Assembly: GCA_003511885.1 (NCBI GenBank) | Contig: DOIX01000018.1 | Coordinates: 34,027-55,279 of the forward strand | Length of the DNA: 21,253 nucleotides | Reading direction: 5' to 3' | From: Cyanobacteria bacterium UBA11153 | GTDB lineage: Bacteria > Cyanobacteriota > Cyanobacteriia > Cyanobacteriales > Coleofasciculaceae | Part shown: positions 14,733 to 21,253 of the stretch, in pieces | How positions within the stretch are numbered: the first letter of the stretch is position 1 | How the letters are laid out: every line of letters starts with the position of its first letter | Position numbers and translations under genes: made by a program | Notes under the pieces: generated by a model | Told to the model about the DNA's origin: nothing | Databases searched by the model: none | Seen by the model: only the letters and a program-made list of their open reading frames with translations

Positions 14733-15734
14733 ATGTCAGAATACTCGAACGATCCGGAATTAATCAAAAGCATTCGGGCTAAACCAGGGATGTACTTCGG
14801 AAGTATAGGGGCGCGAGGTGTAGAGCAATTTGTTTATGAACTGGTAGCCAACGTTATCGATTTATATTTGGCAAATAAAGCCACATTTGCTCGTGTAGAA
14901 ATAGATGGCTCGACCATTTCCGTTATGGATGATGGAGTGGGACTACCATTTGATGAACCTAGCGATTTGGATGGTGTTAGTCTCGCCACTAAATTTCTCA
15001 CTCATGTCCACTGGAAACGTTCGCGAGATGGACACGTTCCCCACGTCCATATCAAGAGATTGGGGATAGGTATTGCTCCCTTAAATATTGCGAGCAATCG
15101 CCTAACGGTGCGGAGTTGGCGCTCTGGTTTGCTGTGGGAACAACACTTTTCCAGAGGAATCCCACAAAGCCCTGCAACTGTTGTGGAAGAGGGCAATGGT
15201 AGAGGAACCAAAATTGAAGTATTTCCAGATGCGGAAATCTTTGGGGAAGCCAAACCGAGATTGGGTGTAATTCGTGCCGCCTTGTTTGAGGCAGTCCATC
15301 TATATAGTGGGCTGAAAATTGAATTTCATCAAGAGAGATTTCATGCCCATCTGGGACTGCAAATGCTTGGATTTATGCTTCTCAATCCCCTCTCTCTATT
15401 CACCAATCCAGATCCTTTACCATTTCATGTAACGTTGCGCGCAGAAAACCTATTCATTGAAGTAGCTATTTTTGGAGAGGGATTGCGGAAATCTATTTTT
15501 TCATGGGTGAATGGAGTGATAACTCCTGATGGTGGCAGCCATGTTGAAGGTTTATTACAAGCATTGAAAGATGTAAATTGGAAACCAGAAATTGGTCTAA
15601 TTCATTTGGTGATGCTCGATCCCAATTTCGCCGGACCTATGCGTACAAAATTGGATGTACCTCAGATGAGGAAGGCAATTCGGGATGCTTTGCGGGAACC
15701 CCTGCGCGAGTATCGAAGCGCTTGTAAGATATGA
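14733..15734 (+). CDS. Stand-alone GyrB/ParE-like GHKL ATPase without Toprim domain
   Basis: The 333 aa correspond to the ATPase and transducer domains of type IIA topoisomerase B subunits. Motifs in order: IRAKPGMYFGS (14-24), the Bergerat Mg-ATP helix ELVANVID with E36, N40 and D43, DDGVG (66-70), a lid RLGIG (109-113), GTKIEVFPD (158-166), and the transducer VNGVITPDGGSHVEG (259-273) and DPNFAGPMRTKL (296-307). The ATP-sensing QTK loop of GyrB appears as P302-M303-R304, so the key lysine is arginine at best. The Toprim and tail domains needed for DNA cleavage are absent, and the reading frame ends cleanly. It may be a regulatory ATPase or DNA clamp partner, but the function is unknown. It appears to be a single-gene unit, and only a weak GGA precedes the ATG. 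Confidence 0.8.
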   Translation: MSEYSNDPELIKSIRAKPGMYFGSIGARGVEQFVYELVANVIDLYLANKATFARVEIDGSTISVMDDGVGLPFDEPSDLDGVSLATKFLTHVHWKRSRDGHVPHVHIKRLGIGIAPLNIASNRLTVRSWRSGLLWEQHFSRGIPQSPATVVEEGNGRGTKIEVFPDAEIFGEAKPRLGVIRAALFEAVHLYSGLKIEFHQERFHAHLGLQMLGFMLLNPLSLFTNPDPLPFHVTLRAENLFIEVAIFGEGLRKSIFSWVNGVITPDGGSHVEGLLQALKDVNWKPEIGLIHLVMLDPNFAGPMRTKLDVPQMRKAIRDALREPLREYRSACKI

Positions 15735-15773
15735 GCTAAAGCGGCATCAAGTTCGAGATTGACAGTAACTAAC

Positions 15774-15931
15774 TAACCCAAGTTGCTAGTTATAACCCCA
15801 TCTATTGCTAAAAATGCTAATTGCTAATTGCTAATTGCTAATATTCCCGGAGAAGGACACCACTATGGGCGATTAGCGATGAGCGATTAGCCCGTCTGAA
15901 GTCCTAAAAAAGTAACTAGCAACTTGCGTTA
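15774..15931. repeat. 158-bp segment bounded by 19-bp inverted repeats
   Basis: TAACCCAAGTTGCTAGTTA (15774-15792) and the reverse complement of 15913-15931 match at 18 of 19 bases. Between them are TAATTGC heptamers (15815-15842) and GCGATTA/GCGATGA heptamers (15869-15891). It could be a miniature inverted-repeat element that carries or attracted STRRs. No clear target-site duplication was seen. The gap 15735-16011 has no gene. Confidence 0.7.
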
Positions 15932-15977
15932 ACTAGCATCCCCGGACTAAAAACAGGCAGTTGTTGTGCGATTGCCT

Positions 15978-15983
15978 TATAAT
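15978..15983 (+). promoter_or_regulatory. Possible -10 box for treZ-treY
   Basis: A perfect TATAAT lies 28 bases before the treZ ATG. No matching -35 hexamer is seen at 16-18 bp, so the promoter would need an activator or is not real. Confidence 0.35.
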
Positions 15984-16011
15984 CTATCTAATGGTGGGAA
16001 AATAGCGAAAA

Positions 16012-17838
16012 ATGAAAATTGGTGCGACTTATCTCGGTGACGGGCTGTGTGAATTTACAGTTTGGGCACCTTTGCTGTCAGAGGTTACCCTGGAAATTAT
16101 AACTCCAGAAACGCGATCGCTCCCCATGGCGCAAGACAAGTGGGGATACTGGCAGGTAACAGCCAGCGATATTGCCCCTGGTACTCTCTACCAATACCAG
16201 CTCCCAGGGGATATAATTCGACCAGATCCGGCTTCTCACTCTCAACCTCAAGGAGTTCACAAGTCTTCCCAAGTAGTTGACCAAAATGCTTTTACCTGGA
16301 AAGATCGCAATTGGCAGGGAATTCCTCTGGCAGATTTGATTATTTATGAGCTGCATGTCGGGACATTTACGCCAGAAGGTACATTTGAGGCAATCATTTC
16401 CCGGCTGCCCCAACTCCAAGAAATCGGAATTAACGCAATTGAATTGATGCCCGTAGCCCAATTCCCAGGCGATCGCAACTGGGGCTATGATGGAGTTTAT
16501 CCTTTTGCTGTCCAGGATAGTTATGGCGGTGTGGCAGGATTAAAAGGATTGGTGGATGCCTGCCACCAACAGGGTATAGCGGTAATTTTGGATGTTGTCT
16601 ACAATCATCTCGGCCCAGAAGGTAACTATACCGCCAATTTTGCTCCCTACTTTACCAACAAATATCAAACGCCTTGGGGGAGCGCCCTTAACTTTGACGA
16701 TGCCTACAGCGATGGCGTGCGTAACTTTTTCATCGAAAATGCCCTCTACTGGTTGCGAGACTATCACATTGATGCCCTGCGGTTGGATGCCATCCATGCT
16801 ATTTACGACTATGGCGGCAAACATTTTTTAGCAGAATTAGCCGAAAAGGTAGCAGAATTTTCCCAAGAGCGAGGGCGGAAATTTTACCTCATCGCAGAAA
16901 GCGATTTAAACGACGTGCGGATAATTAATCCCCCTGAAATGGGAGGATATAATATTGACGGACAATGGAGCGACGATTTTCATCATTCTTTACATACTTT
17001 ACTTACCGGAGAAAACCAGGGATATTACCAAGATTACGGTAGCATCAAGCAACTTGCCAAAGTCCTCCGGGAAGGATTTGCTTATACCTGGAATTATTCT
17101 CCCTTCCGCAAGCGCCACCATGGGAATTATCCAGGCAATTGCCCGCCCCATCAATTTGTCGTGTGCGCCCAAAATCACGATCAAATTGGCAATCGCATGT
17201 TAGGCGAGCGTTTATCTCATCTCGTATCCTTTGAAGCTTTAAAACTATCGGCTGGTACAGTTTTACTTTCTCCCTACATTCCCTTACTCTTTATGGGCGA
17301 AGAGTACGGTGAAGAAGCTCCCTTTCTGTACTTTATCAGTCATGGCGACCCCAATTTAGTCGAAGCAGTGCGGCAAGGAAGAAAAAATGAATTTGCCGCT
17401 TTTCACCTGGAAGGCGAACCCCCAGACGCTCAAAGTCCCGATACATTTGAACAGTGCAAACTAAATTGGCACAAGCGCACTCAAGGCAAGCACCATATTC
17501 TGCTAAAATTTTACCAGGACTTAATTCGGCTCCGCCGTCAAATTCCAGCCTTGAAGTCAAGGGACCGCCAAAGTATTGAAGTTACTAGTGCAGAAACTCA
17601 CAAATTTCTGACACTGCGAAGATGGAGCCAAGACAGTCAAATTTTCTGTCTGATGAACTTCAGCACTCGCATCGAAACTGTCAGTACTTTAGTCCCCCCT
17701 GGCAACTGGCAAAAACAATTAGACTCATCCGATTCTCAATGGCTTGGTAATGGCTATTCCTTGCCACAAACCATCGCGGGACAACAAAATTTAACAATTC
17801 AATCCCAAAGTTTCGCACTTTATACTTTGTCGGCTTAA
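16012..17838 (+). CDS. treZ: Malto-oligosyltrehalose trehalohydrolase TreZ
   Basis: A cytoplasmic GH13 enzyme that cuts the trehalose unit off maltooligosyl trehalose made by TreY. The 608 aa contain an N-terminal CBM48-like beta domain (about 1-95), the TIM barrel and a C-terminal beta domain. GH13 regions: DVVYNH (194-199), LRLDAIHA with nucleophile D259, LIAESD with acid/base E296, and NHD (388-390). All are intact, and the length is typical. The start is the first ATG of the frame, with weak GGGA upstream. treY follows after 25 bp, so the two form an operon. No treH trehalase gene is in the window. Confidence 0.95.
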   Translation: MKIGATYLGDGLCEFTVWAPLLSEVTLEIITPETRSLPMAQDKWGYWQVTASDIAPGTLYQYQLPGDIIRPDPASHSQPQGVHKSSQVVDQNAFTWKDRNWQGIPLADLIIYELHVGTFTPEGTFEAIISRLPQLQEIGINAIELMPVAQFPGDRNWGYDGVYPFAVQDSYGGVAGLKGLVDACHQQGIAVILDVVYNHLGPEGNYTANFAPYFTNKYQTPWGSALNFDDAYSDGVRNFFIENALYWLRDYHIDALRLDAIHAIYDYGGKHFLAELAEKVAEFSQERGRKFYLIAESDLNDVRIINPPEMGGYNIDGQWSDDFHHSLHTLLTGENQGYYQDYGSIKQLAKVLREGFAYTWNYSPFRKRHHGNYPGNCPPHQFVVCAQNHDQIGNRMLGERLSHLVSFEALKLSAGTVLLSPYIPLLFMGEEYGEEAPFLYFISHGDPNLVEAVRQGRKNEFAAFHLEGEPPDAQSPDTFEQCKLNWHKRTQGKHHILLKFYQDLIRLRRQIPALKSRDRQSIEVTSAETHKFLTLRRWSQDSQIFCLMNFSTRIETVSTLVPPGNWQKQLDSSDSQWLGNGYSLPQTIAGQQNLTIQSQSFALYTLSA

Positions 17839-17863
17839 TTTATCAAAAAGGAAAGTTCAGACA

Positions 17864-20695
17864 ATGCGTATTCCAGCCACAACTTACCGAATTCAATTTA
17901 ACCCAAATTTTGGTTTCTCAGCCGCTAAGAAAATAGTCGCTTATTTAGCAGAATTAGGAATTTCCGATCTCTATGCTTCGCCAATATTTAAAGCCAGAGC
18001 CGGAAGTACTCACGGATACGATATCGTCGATCCCAATCAACTCAATCCCGAATTAGGTTCCGAAGCAGAATTTAATGCTTTAATCGATGAAATCCAGCAA
18101 AAAGAAATGGGATGGTTGCAAGATATCGTCCCCAACCACATGGCTTATGACAGTCAAAATCAATTTTTGATGGATATTTTAGAACACGGGACAGATTCCC
18201 AATACTTTAACTATTTCGATATTGATTGGGAACATCCTTACGAAGCCATTAAAGGTAAAATTCTGACCCCATTGTTAGGAGATTTTTATGGGAAGTGTTT
18301 GGAAAATGGAGAAATTAAAATCAAGTATGATGAATCTGGCTTAACAGTCAATTACTACGGCCTAACTATTCCACTCAGAATAGAATCCTATGCCAGATTT
18401 ATTACCCATGAATTAGGACGACTAACCAAAGCTCTAGGCCGAGAAAATCCTGACTTTATTAAATTATTGGGTATTCTTTATCTCCTCAAAAATATTCCTT
18501 CAGAAACATCCGGCAAGCAAAGAAAAGATCAAAGCAATTTTGTCAAAGCAATTTTGTGGGAACTCTATCGAGACAAGCCAGAAATCAAAGAATTTATCGA
18601 TCGCAACATCGAAATATTCAATGGAGAAGTTGGCAAACCCGAAAGCTTTAATTTATTAGATAATTTACTCTCAGAACAATTTTTCCGCCTATCTTTCTGG
18701 AAGGTTGGTGCAGAAGAGCTAAATTATCGACGTTTTTTTACGATCAACGAATTGATATGCGTTAAAAATGAAGATGCACAGGTTTTTAATCAAACTCACG
18801 ATTTAATCAGTCAATTGGTAGAATCAGGTAAAATTAATGGCTTGAGAATTGACCACATTGATGGACTTTACGATCCCACAGAATATCTAGAAAGACTGAG
18901 AGAGAAAGTGGGCGATATTTACATTGTGGTCGAAAAAATTGTGGAATTAGAAAAACAATACTATTCCAAATATGAAGAATTACCAAGTAATTGGTCAATC
19001 CAGGGAACATCAGGATATGACTTTCTAAATTGTCTCAATAGTCTCTTTTGTTTTTATCAACAAGATAACTATCGTAAATTCAGCAAAATCTATTCGAGAT
19101 TTACTGGAATTAAAACTCCTTACGAACAGATTGTGATTGACAAGAAAAGACTGATTGCCGACAAAAACTTAGCCGGAGATGTAGAAAACTTAGCCAATTT
19201 CTTAAAAAGAATAGCCGGAAAATATCGGTACGGACGAGACTTTACTTTAAATGGCGTAAGAAAAGCTATTTTAGAAGTCTTAGTGCTATTTCCTGTCTAT
19301 CGCACCTACACTAACCAGGATGGAATCAGAGACAGAGATCGATCCTACATCGAAGAAGTTGTCCAAAAAGCCAAGGCGAATATTCCCTTACTGATTAATG
19401 AGGTAAGTTTTCTAGAGAAAGTCTTGTTATTAGACTATGAAGAATCCATGACAGAGGAGGAAAGAAACCAGTGGTTGCGCTTTGTCATGAAGTTTCAGCA
19501 ATTTTCCGGTCCCCTCATGGCAAAAGGCGTTGAAGATACCTCCCTCTATGTCTACAATCGAATGATATCCTTGAATGAGGTAGGTGGTACGGCAGCTTTA
19601 TTTGGTATTCCTGTTTCAGTTTTTCATAACTTTAACCAGAAACGCCAAGACTCCTGGCCTCATTCCATGAATGCTACCTCTACTCACGATACCAAGCGCA
19701 GCAAAGATGTCAGGGCAAGACTCAATGTAATTTCCGAAATACCTGAAGAATGGGAAACCCAGATTAAAACCTGGAGTGAAATGAATGGTAAGTACAAAAC
19801 TCAGGTAAAAAACAAGATTGTTCCCGATGCCAACGATGAATATTTCTTGTATCAGACACTAGTCGGTGCATTTCCCTTTTTTGACGAGGAATATCCCGGA
19901 TTTATCCATCGGATTAAAGACTATGTTATCAAAGCCGTCAGGGAAGCAAAAGTTCACACCGCTTGGCTTCGCCCAGATACAGACTATGAAGAGGGGTTTG
20001 TGACTTTTGCCGACAAAATTCTTCAACCCACAGAGGAAAATCAATTTCTGGAGAAATTGCGATCTTTCAGTATGCGGATTGCCCACTACGGCATCCTCAA
20101 CTCCATCTCCCAGACTTTACTAAAAATTGCCACTCCCGGCGTACCAGACTTGTACCAGGGAACAGAATTATGGGATTTAAGCTTAGTAGATCCCGATAAC
20201 CGCCGCCCTGTAAATTTCGAGATGCGGATGTCCCACTTACAAGATATCAAACAGCGATCGCAAACTGATATTTTAGGTTTAATCGCTGACTTAATGGCTC
20301 ATAAGGAAGATGGACGGATTAAACTATTTTTAATCTTCAAAGCCCTAGAAGCAAAAAACAAAAATCTAGAGGTTTTCCAACAGGGAGCCTACGTCCCCCT
20401 AGAAGCGATGGGACAATATCAAGATCGTATTGTAGCCTTTGCCAGACCTTACCGTCAAACAACTGCGATCGCAATTGTTCCCCGTTTCTTAACCGATTTG
20501 GTACAACCCGGAGAATTTCCTTTAGGCGAAAAGCTTTGGGGAGATACTCGTTTAGAGATTCCCCAAGGATTGCGCTCCACTTGGAAAGATGCCTTTAGCA
20601 ACTGTATCATTCCGGAAAGCGATACTATCTCTGTAGGTGAAGCCTTACAATATTTCCCAGTTTCTCTCTTAATCGGCGAAAAACAAGACTCTTGA
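17864..20695 (+). CDS. treY: Malto-oligosyltrehalose synthase TreY
   Basis: A cytoplasmic GH13 enzyme that turns the reducing-end glucose linkage of maltodextrins from alpha-1,4 to alpha-1,1, giving maltooligosyl trehalose for TreZ. The 943 aa are typical. Landmarks are the family start MRIPATTYRIQF, DIVPNH (87-92), LRIDHIDG with nucleophile D330, VVEKI with E357, and STHDTKRSKDVRARL with H608 and D609. AAGGAAAG precedes the ATG by about 10 bases. It is the second gene of the treZ-treY operon, which suggests regulated trehalose build-up under osmotic or drying stress, as known for this pathway in cyanobacteria. Confidence 0.95.
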   Translation: MRIPATTYRIQFNPNFGFSAAKKIVAYLAELGISDLYASPIFKARAGSTHGYDIVDPNQLNPELGSEAEFNALIDEIQQKEMGWLQDIVPNHMAYDSQNQFLMDILEHGTDSQYFNYFDIDWEHPYEAIKGKILTPLLGDFYGKCLENGEIKIKYDESGLTVNYYGLTIPLRIESYARFITHELGRLTKALGRENPDFIKLLGILYLLKNIPSETSGKQRKDQSNFVKAILWELYRDKPEIKEFIDRNIEIFNGEVGKPESFNLLDNLLSEQFFRLSFWKVGAEELNYRRFFTINELICVKNEDAQVFNQTHDLISQLVESGKINGLRIDHIDGLYDPTEYLERLREKVGDIYIVVEKIVELEKQYYSKYEELPSNWSIQGTSGYDFLNCLNSLFCFYQQDNYRKFSKIYSRFTGIKTPYEQIVIDKKRLIADKNLAGDVENLANFLKRIAGKYRYGRDFTLNGVRKAILEVLVLFPVYRTYTNQDGIRDRDRSYIEEVVQKAKANIPLLINEVSFLEKVLLLDYEESMTEEERNQWLRFVMKFQQFSGPLMAKGVEDTSLYVYNRMISLNEVGGTAALFGIPVSVFHNFNQKRQDSWPHSMNATSTHDTKRSKDVRARLNVISEIPEEWETQIKTWSEMNGKYKTQVKNKIVPDANDEYFLYQTLVGAFPFFDEEYPGFIHRIKDYVIKAVREAKVHTAWLRPDTDYEEGFVTFADKILQPTEENQFLEKLRSFSMRIAHYGILNSISQTLLKIATPGVPDLYQGTELWDLSLVDPDNRRPVNFEMRMSHLQDIKQRSQTDILGLIADLMAHKEDGRIKLFLIFKALEAKNKNLEVFQQGAYVPLEAMGQYQDRIVAFARPYRQTTAIAIVPRFLTDLVQPGEFPLGEKLWGDTRLEIPQGLRSTWKDAFSNCIIPESDTISVGEALQYFPVSLLIGEKQDS

Positions 20696-20746
20696 GAAGT
20701 CAAAAGTTAACATACCTGACGGTGTGACAAGCCACAAGAAATAACG

Positions 20747-21025
20747 ATGAATACATTTACATACGATGGGACACCTGAAAACTCGCAAAAAGCCATGGAA
20801 CTTTATGCACAAGGAGTTCGACTTTTATGTCACAAATGTAATGCTGAAGTGCTAGTACTTAATAACTGGGATTCTGCTTCCAAATATAATAAACGACCAG
20901 GTATCTATTGCCCAGTTAATGAAAAACACATTTGTGTTTGGTTTATCACGTCAGAGCGACGTGAAGAGTTTTGGCGAAGGTTTTATGAATTCCAAAAAGA
21001 GCGGGAAAACTTACAGAAAGAATAA
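20747..21025 (+). CDS. Small unknown protein with possible zinc site
   Basis: A 92-aa protein I do not recognise. Its cysteines are arranged as C28-x2-C31 in LLCHKCNAE and C55-x7-C63 in YCPVNEKHIC, with H61 close by, which suggests a zinc-ribbon-like fold. The last 25 residues are charged and probably helical. It starts 51 bp after treY on the same strand and has no strong ribosome-binding site. It might be read through from the tre operon, but a functional link is not shown. The composition and intact frame argue for a real gene. Confidence 0.6.
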   Translation: MNTFTYDGTPENSQKAMELYAQGVRLLCHKCNAEVLVLNNWDSASKYNKRPGIYCPVNEKHICVWFITSERREEFWRRFYEFQKERENLQKE

Positions 21026-21044
21026 ATCGATCGCTTTCAACAAC

Positions 21045-21065
21045 AGGGTGGGCACTCCCCACCCT
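21045..21065. terminator. Hairpin between convergent genes
   Basis: AGGGTGGG (21045-21052) pairs with CCCACCCT (21058-21065) around a 5-base loop. It lies in the 48-bp gap between the convergent small-protein gene and the DUF4351 gene and could end transcription from both sides. No long T-run is present. The GGGTGGGC...CCCACCC phrase also resembles a dispersed cyanobacterial repeat. Confidence 0.55.
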
Positions 21066-21073
21066 ACAAAATT

Positions 21074-21253
21074 TTAACTCACAGAATTCCCAAACCTTCC
21101 CAACAATTCCTCAACCGATAATTCAGGTAACTGCGACAGCAACAACCCCAAATCGTCCAGAGATAAAGCCAGTAAACTTGGAATAACATTAGTCAAACGT
21201 TCATCTAATTGACCAAAACGCATCCTCAACACACTTTCCGCCAGTAACTCCGT
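21074..21253 (-). CDS. DUF4351 domain protein, C-terminal end only
   Basis: A minus-strand frame enters from the right edge of the window and ends at TAA (21074-21076), giving the last 59 residues. SVLRMRFGQLDERLTNVIPS, then a leucine-rich stretch and LSVEELLGRFG, fit the DUF4351 domain. In cyanobacteria this domain commonly ends Rpn/PD-(D/E)XK nuclease-like proteins. The N-terminal nuclease part lies outside the window, so that role is inferred. The start codon is not in view. Confidence 0.65.
   Translation of the reverse strand, partial: TELLAESVLRMRFGQLDERLTNVIPSLLALSLDDLGLLLSQLPELSVEELLGRFGNSVS

Overview
The window looks like the chromosome of a cyanobacterium, probably a filamentous one. 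The evidence is about ten copies of the cyanobacterial HIP1 octamer GCGATCGC, gaps full of heptanucleotide short tandem repeats (STRRs), and typical cyanobacterial families: HoxEFU diaphorase, a CYP120-type P450, an Uma2 nuclease, a DUF4351 protein and TreZ/TreY. Base composition is moderately AT-rich. I do not name a genus. No rRNA, tRNA, CRISPR array or complete insertion sequence was seen.

Layout. Positions 1-3160 (minus strand) hold hoxE, hoxF and hoxU, the NAD(P)H-oxidising diaphorase module of the bidirectional [NiFe] hydrogenase. The hydrogenase genes hoxY and hoxH are not in view and would lie to the left. A 681-bp divergent spacer with a 32-bp palindrome separates hoxE from a cytochrome P450 (3842-5299). 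Positions 5300-6226 form a decayed stretch with heptamer arrays, a 40-codon ORF, a truncated restriction-endonuclease-like gene and a long inverted repeat. Then come a GH57 glycoside hydrolase (minus), a LOG-type nucleotide-binding protein (plus), a GT4-like glycosyltransferase (plus), an aminoglycoside-phosphotransferase-fold kinase (minus), a large PlsC-type acyltransferase (plus) and an Uma2 nuclease (minus). The gap at 13412-13766 contains a TPR-gene remnant, a nested hairpin and a good sigma70-type promoter for a two-gene CopD-like/cupin operon. A stand-alone GyrB/ParE-like ATPase follows (14733-15734), then a 158-bp segment bounded by 19-bp inverted repeats. The right part is a treZ-treY operon, a small possible zinc-binding protein, and the 3' end of a DUF4351 gene entering from the right edge on the minus strand.

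How the genes fit together. HoxEFU moves electrons between NAD(P)H and the HoxYH hydrogenase, or other carriers. TreY and TreZ convert the reducing ends of glycogen-derived maltodextrins into free trehalose, a stress solute, and the GH57 protein may also act on alpha-glucans. The remaining genes are mostly single-gene units and show no common pathway.

The two most interesting points are the GyrB-like ATPase, which lacks a Toprim domain and has an altered QTK loop, and the repeated placement of heptamer STRRs exactly at gene 3' ends, where they supply the stop codons. I did not find a convincing new multi-gene defence or biosynthetic system.
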